Assembly (NCBI GenBank): GCA_024195265.1
Contig: JAJLRJ010000006.1
Coordinates: 10,495,353 to 10,559,352 of the forward strand
Direction of reading: 5' to 3'
Origin: Dendrophyllia cribrosa
Taxonomy: Eukaryota; Cnidaria; Anthozoa; Scleractinia; Dendrophylliidae
Length of the DNA: 64,000 nt
The notes beneath the pieces are model-generated. The model worked only from the letters and a program-made list of their open reading frames with translations, was not told the origin of the DNA and did not search any database. The position numbers and the translations under genes were made by a program. Each line of letters opens with the position of its first letter. Within the stretch, counting starts at the first letter, position 1. Shown here piece after piece: positions 42,201 through 47,200 of the stretch.

Positions 42201-43063
42201 GCTCCTTAGTAAACTTGATGTCATAATGTTCCTAACCACTTTCATTGAACGTTTGTTCTGCCTCCGGACTATATACATCAAAGGCAATCCACGTGGACGA
42301 TACGAAGAAATGCTACCGGGATGTCACCTTCGTCTCCAAAGGTTAATCCAGTCGACTCTGCAGCCGCCATTTCGATTAAATTCGCGAAGCGATTTTAGAA
42401 TACCCGGCCACTTTATATGATCACTAAAGCCTGGTTTCCATATAATCGCAACGATCGCAGCGATCGTTACGATCGACGATCGCTGCGATTCTTGCGACCC
42501 TTGCGATCATATGAAAACCAAAATCGATCGTTGCGATTGCGATCGCAGAGATAGGAATTTTTCTATCTCTGCGATCGCAATCGAAAGGATCGCAACGATC
42601 GCAACGTTTTGGTTTCCATATGATCGCAAGGGTTGCAAGAATCGCAGCGATCGTCGATCGTAACGATCGCTGCGATCGTTGCGATCGTTGCGATTATATG
42701 GAAACCAGGCTTTATTGTCCTAAACAAATCCTATGGGGACTTTGCTCTATTCTTATTCAAACAACTCCTATTGTTTTACCACTCCAATATGGCCGCCGGT
42801 AAAGTGAATGAAAACACTCTATACTTTTCTTTTCATACATTTTCAACATTCATTTCATTTCATCTATTTCATATATAATAATCCCGAATTATGTAGGAGT
42901 GACACGCCATCGGGGTTCAAAACTAATAAACTTTATTTTAAAATTTCAGCTGATTGCTTTTACTCGACTCAAAGCAAGGCACGGCTACGCAAATGGAAAG
43001 ATGTGCAACAATTTCAGACCAACACAGGAGCGAAACAAGCGAGACGTTTTACTGATTTACTAA
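24197..43063 (+). CDS. Secreted alpha-carbonic anhydrase, 7 exons, 293 aa
   Basis: Spliced exons 24197-24260, 25006-25041, 39293-39627, 39984-40076, 41242-41308, 41401-41573 and 42950-43063 join in one frame with GT..AG introns throughout. Residues 1-20 form a hydrophobic signal peptide. The catalytic domain has zinc ligands His122, His124 (QFHFHFG) and His147 (EVHFVFYN), gate-keeper Glu134 and Thr233 (SLTTPPC). Cys47 and Cys237 match the disulfide of secreted family members. The enzyme hydrates CO2 to bicarbonate and would act outside the cell; in corals such enzymes can serve calcification or carbon supply. The position of the usual proton-shuttle His64 is Tyr91 (VNDGYAPTL). No GPI or transmembrane tail is seen; the protein ends with NFRPTQERNKRDVLLIY. 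Intron 2 is 14.25 kb and filled with retroelements. Family assignment is secure; the paralogue and species are not. Confidence 0.95.
24261..25005 (+). other. Carbonic anhydrase intron 1
   Basis: GTAAGC...TTTTTAG, 745 bp. The antisense ORF at 24592-25011 (139 codons) has no recognisable domain. Confidence 0.8.
25006..25041 (+). CDS. Carbonic anhydrase exon 2 (36 bp)
   Basis: Encodes EPTWGYGVTSTE, the start of the mature protein, phase 1 to phase 1. Acceptor TTTTTAG, donor GGTAAA. It is a very short exon, but the only one that joins exons 1 and 3 in frame. Confidence 0.8.
25381..25668. mobile_element. 288-bp MITE in intron 2 (ATAGAGC ends)
   Basis: ATAGAGCAGTTTTCAATTGA is mirrored by TCAATTGAACACCGCTCTAT. 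The second-level match CGACACTCAATTG is also mirrored. Confidence 0.85.
25787..26004. mobile_element. Left half of a foldback element split by the Ngaro insertion
   Basis: AAAGTGCACCTAACCCC at 25787 and the following 165 bp are the reverse complement of 32260-32414. The Ngaro element at 26005-32175 lies between the two halves. Confidence 0.85.
26005..26105 (+). repeat. Ngaro A1 repeat
   Basis: 101 bp, identical in length to A2 at 31942-32042, and carries the promoter elements described separately. Confidence 0.9.
26032..26055 (+). promoter_or_regulatory. Ngaro promoter: CRE and TATA box
   Basis: A perfect TGACGTCA at 26032-26039 is followed by TATATAAA at 26048-26055 inside A1. The same pair recurs in A2, as expected for a retroelement that re-templates its promoter. 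Confidence 0.6.
26128..26346 (+). CDS. Ngaro leader ORF, Pro/Ala-rich (72 aa)
   Basis: Starts MPLPTVDGQQRDSVVAALQ and continues as a Pro/Ala/Ser-rich segment, ending at TAG 26344-26346, just 2 bp before a donor-like GAG|GTAACT at 26349. In the other frame the last codons before the donor read PGKESLE and run into the gag exon without a stop, so a one-base frame change near 26335 is suspected. It probably is the first exon of gag (and perhaps of the other ORFs). Confidence 0.5.
   Translation: MPLPTVDGQQRDSVVAALQPGPAAQTPAQIPVSASSPVSAPAAAVGNALPPSEHTTPATVAASSSQNRGKNL
26349..26355 (+). other. Candidate 5' splice site in Ngaro leader
   Basis: GAG|GTAACTT. Downstream acceptors at 27279, 28043 and 30331 are each followed by an ORF in phase 0 relative to the last GAG codon. 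Confidence 0.45.
26620..27185. repeat. Minisatellite, about 57-bp units with internal palindrome, ~7-8 copies
   Basis: Units contain GATCCAATA, a short CGGG spacer, then ATTGGATC, followed by GAGAAGGGTCT. Starts of the GAGAAGGGTCT block are spaced 55-60 bp apart (71 where an extra TCTAGCGAATGG is duplicated). Each unit can fold into a hairpin. The array lies inside the candidate Ngaro intron. Antisense ORFs across it are artefacts. Confidence 0.85.
27187..27225. repeat. Poly-A tract followed by (GGAGAA)n
   Basis: About 39 A residues directly after the minisatellite, then GGAGAAGGAGAAGGAG. Confidence 0.9.
27280..27756 (+). CDS. Ngaro gag-like protein (159 codons including stop)
   Basis: Open from the acceptor-like TTTCTTTAG|CTG at 27280 to TAG at 27756. 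There is no early ATG, so it must be joined to an upstream exon or start at a non-ATG codon. The N-terminal half is helical and charged. The C-terminus is basic (RPPSPYHKRGGGRPRP), followed by a zinc knuckle CWSCGQTGHYARGY, in which the final cysteine of CX2CX4HX4C is Tyr. The role would be nucleic-acid binding and particle assembly. The broken knuckle suggests decay in this copy. Confidence 0.7.
   Translation: MAKLLLKEVETLRKSADVSSVDTAVSALQTLLAKPSELFDPYTAMATLENLVDTAREKADARANRFGIVLRQCRPLITDGNLQNILIKLIASKEEAEVAKAIQKSRKEANALRGAISGRSRPPSPYHKRGGGRPRPPTRCWSCGQTGHYARGYPNRRF
27757..28043 (+). other. Spacer between Ngaro gag and RT
   Basis: No ORF in any useful frame. Ends with a pyrimidine-rich TTTTTCTCATTTGTTATAG, an acceptor-like sequence. 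Confidence 0.5.
28044..30290 (+). pseudogene. Ngaro reverse transcriptase / RNase H with one in-frame amber
   Basis: A single frame from 28044 to TGA at 30290 (about 748 codons), broken only by TAG at 28737-28739 between MDDKSG and DHILLS. At the matching site of related RTs an aromatic residue is usual, so a point mutation is the simplest cause. The RT catalytic box reads SLYFDDRLVG (near 28910-28940). RNase H follows, with STDASAFRWA and DNQATINAWQ. The segment up to 28739 and the one from 28740 are in the same frame. No ATG lies near 28044, which again directly follows an AG acceptor. It would copy element RNA into DNA. Confidence 0.85.
30332..31666 (+). pseudogene. Ngaro tyrosine recombinase with one in-frame amber
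   Basis: Open from 30332, directly after TCTCCTTTTAG, to TAA at 31666, with one internal TAG at 31061-31063 (after RDQAFF). An N-terminal double CX2C zinc ribbon (CPSC...CQRC) is followed by a core-binding region. The catalytic domain has the GDLSR arginine, HGMRSG (HxxR), VGWKTAET and the nucleophile tyrosine in KHYLK. It integrates the circular DNA intermediate in place of a DDE integrase. Apart from the amber the sequence looks intact. Confidence 0.85.
31667..31890. other. Ngaro 3' untranslated sequence
   Basis: AATAAA at 31752 could serve as a poly(A) signal. No coding potential. Confidence 0.4.
31891..31946 (+). repeat. Ngaro B1 repeat
   Basis: 56 bp starting GGGGTCACTACCCAATACTT, repeated as B2. 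Confidence 0.9.
31942..32042 (+). repeat. Ngaro A2 repeat
   Basis: 101 bp matching A1. It overlaps the end of B1 by ACTAT. Confidence 0.9.
32120..32175 (+). repeat. Ngaro B2 repeat
   Basis: 56 bp matching B1 and ending ACTAT, the element's right end. Confidence 0.9.
32176..32414. mobile_element. Right half of the foldback element split by Ngaro
   Basis: Complementary to 25787-25950. Ends GGGGTTAGGTGCACTTT at 32414. Confidence 0.85.
32415..33597. other. Intron 2 stretch, nothing recognised
   Basis: No exon in frame with the carbonic anhydrase. The ORFs at 33146-33463 (-) and 33176-33391 (+) overlap on opposite strands and have no recognisable features. Confidence 0.4.
33598..33782. mobile_element. 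185-bp foldback MITE (ACCGTCACGTCACGAAAT ends)
   Basis: Nearly perfect hairpin: left arm 33598-33690 and right arm 33695-33782, including CCTAACGAGTGAAAA and its complement. The LINE poly-A begins 3 bp beyond its right end. Confidence 0.9.
34043..37777 (-). CDS. LINE ORF2: AP-endonuclease and reverse transcriptase (1244 aa)
   Basis: The N-terminal endonuclease/exonuclease/phosphatase domain (1 to about 235) shows SLNVRG, LQETYS, GGDWNCTL, SRLDFF and PDHK, the nicking-enzyme residues. The reverse transcriptase (about 440-760) has WRPITLLN, SLDFKKAFD, RGVRQGCPLSPYLF and the catalytic FADD near residue 707. A CX2CX7HX4C knuckle (CLYC...H...C) lies near 1136, typical of L1-Tx1 clade proteins. 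It nicks the target and copies the LINE RNA there. Full length, with no broken catalytic motif. ATG at 37777 is the first in frame. Confidence 0.95.
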   Translation of the reverse strand: MQHNLTCKVISLNVRGIRDQVKRRSIFTYLKDQKANVYFLQETYSELNDEKIWQNEWGGKMYFSHGSRHSKGTCILIDPSINCNVEYAFSNTTGRIVLITVNIKGSKISFCNIYAPNNPTEQLEFIQEPNNIFIDKSELTNLIVGGDWNCTLTKKDKRGGAPWKPSQFSQLLLVTMEIFDLVDIQRVRHPNLKVYSYVSKAFNVKSRLDFFLIAKNLSKHAKNTGIKTSIAPDHKTVYLCLSWPDNSPRGPGFWKFNNTLLEDDNYLFKIRELLPRLRKKYDYLEDKRLVWELIKMEIRENTISFTKRKAKAAFKREMEISKRLDELDHKICNSDNVFDMDQTLNEYENLKTEIQSIYEEKGHAAIFRSKCRWVEKGERPTKYFFNLEKQNYSKKTITELGDDDTDETTKEEAIILETIEKFYEDLYSSKTTVSQEAFDEFIKDTEIPKLNNEDQNQIEGPLTLEECKKVLESFKDNKSPGVDGFTAEFYKHFFDLIGIDLIESLNQAFKDGELSISQRRGVITLIPKEDSNLLDLQNWRPITLLNIDYKIASKTLAKRIESVLPKLVHTDQTGFMKGRYIGENLRLINDVMEYTMSENKGGILVSLDFKKAFDTLEWEFIMKILDLFNLGDNIKKWIKLFYTNIESTVSNNGFATNWFKPTRGVRQGCPLSPYLFILGSEILSNKLRQTTEIKGINLFGTTVKVSQFADDTNLFCADVTSVENALITVTRFGSISGLKLNVKKTKAMWLGKWSKNRTTPLQLKWVNEPVKILGVYFSYDENKNKHFNFDLKIQKLQTRLNMWKGRNLILLGKVLIIKSLGLSQMVYSASNVNVPTETNRTIKSKLFGFLWNNKNDKIKRKSLYQDYDKGGIRMVDVDLMIKGLRLSWISRLLDSDGENWKSIPDHFFKKPGGLNFLLRCNYDAKYVDPKLPSFYKDILSFFAELKSQYKYEQGHETILFNNRAILIEGKPFFLREWFSKGIICIKDLLNENGQVMPFHEFRTKYGCNTNFLNFYQVIKAIPETLLTRARNMEPPIKEHFLGNYTKLQLAENISIDLRKANAKEFYWLLNIKINNTLPSGPQKWSNNLNLNQSEWEHIFKSFNRQCKENKMKEFNYKFIHRIIVTKKELCRFGIKQDSNCLYCGNEDSIEHTFIFCQFSKAFQRRVIKWFNEANHTNLQPSTKEILFGLFPSTSFASKSLLRLFNYTLLYMRYYIYTNKLHNRSITLLDFVNKVSTKYKIENIN
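37969..38820 (-). CDS. LINE ORF1: coiled-coil RNA-binding protein (283 aa)
   Basis: Starts MITGKNKRGERGSTDDE. A long coiled coil follows (from LSDIHGLLKDLIKSVNNLSK through the heptads ending at ENIDALEQYTRKN), then an RRM-like segment (SLEIVGIPE) and a basic C-terminal domain (KKSLYKQRVQLKN). This is the L1-type ORF1p layout: trimerisation, then RNA binding, to form the RNP with ORF2p. A longer ORF to 39087 reads into foldback sequence, and I rejected it. Confidence 0.85.
   Translation of the reverse strand: MITGKNKRGERGSTDDETTDPKRVNMATSDFDLQGTEEQEEDEQPALSDIHGLLKDLIKSVNNLSKELVDLKFSFRQQETELRKAKEALNMALKYNDQLKIELRATKERLNDREDEIDELYENIDALEQYTRKNSLEIVGIPENVCDDEEVVLKVARALNVEVKPEDLDICHRIKRKKSNPIIARFVSHKVKKSLYKQRVQLKNITCSQLFPDASTAAKVSFNKIFINENLTAHRRNLVRLANVKKENGLLMSVWTVDGKVFVKTSPEGRPIRINIEDDLDKL
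38848..39150. repeat. Two adjacent foldback hairpins at the LINE 5' side
   Basis: Hairpin one (about 38848-38998) pairs TCTTATTGACCAAGC...GGGAGAATATCGGCC with its complement. Hairpin two (about 39000-39150) pairs TTATTACACGAC with GTCGTGTAATAA and holds TATTGGACCGG. They may be a MITE next to the LINE or part of its 5' region. Confidence 0.6.
39293..39627 (+). CDS. Carbonic anhydrase exon 3 (catalytic core, two zinc histidines)
   Basis: 335 bp, phase 1 to 0. Encodes GYGPSDWNKIAPEC through SEHTFGGISYPVE, including His122, His124 and Glu134. Donor GAG|GTATTT. Confidence 0.95.
39984..40076 (+). CDS. Carbonic anhydrase exon 4 (third zinc histidine)
   Basis: 93 bp, phase 0. Encodes VHFVFYNMNYTHFSN... 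and KPDGLAVVGVFFE. Acceptor TTTTTACAG, donor GTAAGT. Confidence 0.95.
40077..41241 (+). repeat. Carbonic anhydrase intron 4 with repeat debris
   Basis: The 40160-40690 segment has poly-C, G-rich runs and ends GGATCCGCCCCTG, a common hAT-type MITE terminus seen in reverse. 40905-41192 looks like a 5'-truncated non-LTR element ending CAATAAACTTGAACTTGAACTT, a TTGAAC simple tail. No exon. Confidence 0.5.
41242..41308 (+). CDS. Carbonic anhydrase exon 5
   Basis: 67 bp, phase 0 to 1. Encodes LNFKSSAVLENLESKLGMII and DE. Donor GTACGT. Confidence 0.9.
41401..41573 (+). CDS. Carbonic anhydrase exon 6 (active-site Thr and Cys)
   Basis: 173 bp, phase 1 to 0. Encodes the YYTYQGSLTTPPCHQSV segment with Thr233 and Cys237, ending EAAPMNPAQ. 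Donor GTCAGT. Read-through would add only 12 codons before a stop. Confidence 0.95.
42427..42712. mobile_element. 286-bp MITE made of GATCG/CGATC words (intron 6)
   Basis: AAGCCTGGTTTCCATATAAT is mirrored at the right end, with TA on both sides (42425-42426 and 42713-42714), compatible with a Tc1/mariner-type target. Almost the whole interior consists of GCAACGATCGCAGCGATCG-like strings that pair across a centre near 42570, so it folds into one long, register-flexible hairpin. Confidence 0.9.
42950..43063 (+). CDS. Carbonic anhydrase exon 7 (C-terminus)
   Basis: 114 bp after AAATTTCAG. Encodes LIAFTRLKARHGYANGKMCN and NFRPTQERNKRDVLLIY, then TAA. The NFRPTQ motif matches the NxRPxQ end of alpha-carbonic anhydrases and fixes the frame; another frame is open here but meaningless. 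Confidence 0.9.
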   Translation: MIAFTRLKARHGYANGKMCNNFRPTQERNKRDVLLIY

Positions 43064-43089
43064 AGCTTCAGTAAATCGATTTGCGATGG

Positions 43090-43095
43090 AATAAA
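43090..43095 (+). terminator. Poly(A) signal of carbonic anhydrase gene
   Basis: AATAAA 27 bp after the stop codon. Confidence 0.65.
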
Positions 43096-43913
43096 GAGCT
43101 TTACAATTGACAAAGTCGTGTGTTTTAATTTATGTTAGCATCATTTACTTTGAAGAAGAGGGGAGTGGGGTAGGACATGTTGATGTCGCTCTCCTCGTTT
43201 TTTGGAAATGTCTATAGTGGTTTTTATTTAGAGAGGTTATTGGTACAGTACCTGTACGTTTTTTAGCCACACACATGTGAAAATGCATTTTTCTTTGTAT
43301 ATAGGGCATATGATGTTTTCATAGCAACCAGTTTTGGTGTCATGTTAACCAAAACGTTCAACAAAATATTGACTTTTATATGATTAAATTTTCTCTTATA
43401 TGTTTACAATTCTAGTCTGATCTATTTTAGTACCCTTTTATTGATGTTGATAAATTTCAGCTTAAGCCGACTCTGGTCTACCTTCTTAAGGTGTTCTTGT
43501 TACAACTCCTAATGAGATTTAGGTAAAAAAATTACCTAAGCAGCGCGGGGATCCGAAATCCTGGACCGGGTTAAGCTGTACTCATGAAACAGCTGCTGAA
43601 TCTTTTAGCTTTCGATATTTTAATATATTTGACATTCTCTTAACATTTTGCAATTAAAAGCAAGAATTCTTGAAAGTTTAAAAAATCAACAACGAAAGAT
43701 CGAGGGTAAATGGCAATTATTTAAAGTCGAAAAATTTGCGACTCCGTTAAAAAATTGAAATTACTTATACCAGTGGCGAAGAAAATATGAAAATCGTTTT
43801 GATTGTTTACATTTATCAGTACGTCAGCAATTGCGGTTAATTTTTTATAAGCTTGACTGGGCCATTTACGAAAACTGTCAGAGAGATGCCAAAAATAATC
43901 ACAATTTGGCGAA
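43096..43913. other. Intergenic stretch
   Basis: No exon or repeat recognised. It must hold the 3' end of the carbonic anhydrase transcript and the promoter of the next gene. Confidence 0.5.
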
Positions 43914-44285
43914 ATGTTTCAACTTCGCTTGTTCGTTACTCTTTTTCTAATTCGATATCCGTGTAAAACATACCAAAGTCAGCGTTTAATACAAGGTAAT
44001 CGTGGCATAAAGCGAGATGTTTATCAGCGAGGCGTATCCTACGCACAATTTGCAGTCCATAAATTTCAGTATCTTCAAGGATCCCCGTTAGGCTCTTCCT
44101 GCGAAGTTGATAAGCCTAGAGATTGTGCTCTGGCCTGTTTGAATAATCCGCCGTGCTTTTCGTTCAACCTTGGTTTGCTGTGGAATGTAAAAGGAAAGCT
44201 GCAATGCGAGCTGTTAAGTGAAGATAAGTATAGAGATCCAGACAAAATAGTCCTCTCTCAACATTTTCACCATTACAGCATTAAG
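43914..44285 (+). CDS. PAN-EGF-discoidin gene exon 1 (signal peptide and PAN domain)
   Basis: 372 bp, phase 0. ATG at 43914 gives a hydrophobic start. The PAN segment runs to QHFHHYSIK before the donor AAG|GTAAAT. Confidence 0.85.
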
Positions 44286-47200
44286 GTAAATATCTTGTGA
44301 TAACACAATATACTACTTTTTGGAGACGAAGGTTCGCCGGATCAGCAATAGCGTTCAATAGACCTAGTCTGAGTTGAAAGCTGCAATTATCACTAATGTC
44401 ATTTTGTAGCCGTTCTGCAATGTAGTCGTATTGAGAAAAAACGGAGCTCCTCGAAATATTTTGGTTCAATTTTGATACACATAGTTGAAGGTAGATGACG
44501 GCTCTTTCAAAGTTCTCGGTTATTTTTAAATGGCAATTTTAATTCTTGAGTGCCGTCTCAGGACTGAGAAAATTATAGGTGAACTTGAAGATAAATAGAC
44601 ACCCTACTGAGAAAAAATTAAAGCGACTATTTACCTTTCCGTTCGCAATTGCGGTGAACGTCCCACTGGCTGAAAGAAGTCTTTTCCTCAGTCAGTAATA
44701 GTTAACTTAAAAGAAAAATCTATTTTTTGTTGTAAGTTCTTAAGTAATTAGTCGGCGAGGAATGAATGGTGCACGAAGATCGGAAAAAATGATGGAGCCT
44801 CAAAATAGATGCAAAAACGCACCAAAATAGCTCCAATAGCAGTCTTTGTAAACGAAAATTGTTTCAGTTTACTTAGAAGTAATTGCAAAATTGACGCAAT
44901 GATGTGTTGTTTATAAGTTAGCCTGTGAACAGGCTTCTTATTTGGGGAATTGGGTTAGGTTAAAATCGGCGAGTGAAGCGAGCCGAGCGCGGACTGGGGA
45001 AGAGGGAAGGGGCGGCGAAGCCTGTGGACTTGCCTTAGATGCCGCCGTTCCATGATACCAGAGTCTGATATCATGAGCTGATTGGTCAGATCACTTGGTG
45101 TTGACAGGTATGCGGTGACAGACGTCACATGTTGACATCTCAAATACCTTGCGCCTTAAATTTGCATAAATATTCCATTCGCTGGCTCAAATGATAAACA
45201 AACATGACGACTCGTCACATGCAATTTTCAGATCTCGATTTTGAGAAAGCTTTGAGCGATTCGTTGCGAAATTTTTCGCTTATAACGAGGCTTAAAGAAG
45301 AGCAAAAGCTGTGTCTAAAGTCTGTGGCAAAAAAGGAAGATGTTTTTGGAATTTTGCCGACTGGATTTACAAAACAGCAACCATGCTACAGATTATCTGT
45401 TGGATGCCAAATCAAACGCTATTACAAAACAACGGGGGTTTATCCTAGCTCCACTGGGACACACTACTCAACTACAGAACTTTAATACTAAGGAGCTAAA
45501 AATTATTGCAATAATTCATGATTTCAATGCAGTGGAATTATAGACAACGGCTTTTTGAGACTCGGAAAGATGCCTATTACCGTGTGGCCAGAAACACTAT
45601 AATTCGCCGAGATCAAAAGGTCAATATCATCGAAGAAAACAAATTCATAAGTGTGATCTAAATGGGCAATTCTCTCTGAAGTCTTACTGGAAAAGCTTTA
45701 TACTTTAGGTTTTTTAAATACTTTTTTGCGAAGAGTGGGAGTCGTGTTTAGCCTGTCCATTTTTATACTGCTACCGATGCATTCAACAGAATAAAAACAT
45801 GACAACTTGTTGACATTTTAATTAATTTGTTGGCAATATAATAACAGGATAATTACTAGGGGGCGGAACGGCGGCATCAAAGGCGAGTCCACAGGCTTCT
45901 CCGCCCATTCCCTCTTTCCCAGTCCTCGCTTCGCTCGCCGATTTTAACCTAACCCAATTCCCCAAAAAGAAGCCTGTTCACAGGCTATTTATAAGTAAGT
46001 AATTCCTCGTAGTTTCAATTTTACACATCAGTTTTCAAATAAAGATGCCAGTCAAGTTTAAAAATTTTAATCACGCGCTTTACATTCACTCATTTTTTTC
46101 CTCGTAGACTCCATGTTCAAGTAGCCCATGTAAAAACGCAGCAACTTGCTTTCCAAATTACGAAGAGAATAAACACCACTGTATTTGCGCCCCAGGCTAT
46201 ACCGATTCTTATTGCACGACTGGTGAGTAAAGATTGAATTAAAGATTTGCCAGATAAACGGATATTGTTATTTGTAATCGCCATGCATGATACGCGAAAC
46301 GATTCATTTTGCTGAGCGGGTATTTTTTTGGTATTCTAAATTGTATTTTCTTTTTTGTTAATATTTAAGTTTCTCGTGAGAATTTATAAGAATCAAAGGA
46401 ATCATGAAACACTGATCCAACAAAAGGAATTTTAACGTAAACAAATCTGCGCAGTCACCTGGCGTCATAAGTAAACCCTATACTATAGTTATATATGTAA
46501 TTTACCTTTTTTTTTTTTACATCTACATCTACATTTATTAAGTCGGTAAAATCCTTGTGGAACAATTGTAACTGTTTTGAATCTGATCTGTTTTAATTTT
46601 GTTTTGCTTGGGTTCATTAATTCCTGTTTGTCTGAGTCACAATAAAGTGAAATGTGATTCATATGAAAAGCGTAGTACATAAGGCTTGCGTATTATTTTG
46701 CTTGGTTTTAGATGCGATAGGTAATGGTCATCTGTCTTACCCATGGTGACTGCGTTGAAGGAAGGGGAGGGTGGGGAGTGGGACGCAGAGGGTGGGGGGG
46801 GGGAGGGGTCGGTATAGCAATACGCGTAGGAGGGGGGAGGGTCAAAAAGTTGTTTCGTATTCACGAGTTGGCTCATAGATGGCTCATGAGGGTTTCACGG
46901 TTCGGCGCATGTGCAAGCTATGACGTAACCCATTAAATTTCATTGTTTAGACCAATCGAAAGCGAGTAGATAACAATGGCGAGAAATTTGCCCGTGAAAA
47001 TGGTGAATGGATGATTATACATACCAATGTGCGCCATGAAAGCCACCAGAGCGTAGAATAAATCCTTCGGGTCAAAGGTTTTATTCAGTGTCGACTTTGT
47101 CGGTGTAATCCGTTGAAATTTTCTGTGAATTTTGGTCATTCTTCGCTTTGTTTGGACTAATTATAGTATGTGATTATTGAAGTAAATGTGAATGGTTTTT

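Noticed and set aside
42166..42420. Candidate carbonic anhydrase exon after TTTCTCTCAG at 42195
   Set aside because: Open in frame, but shows no carbonic anhydrase C-terminal motif. Exon 42950-43063 gives the expected NFRPTQ ending.
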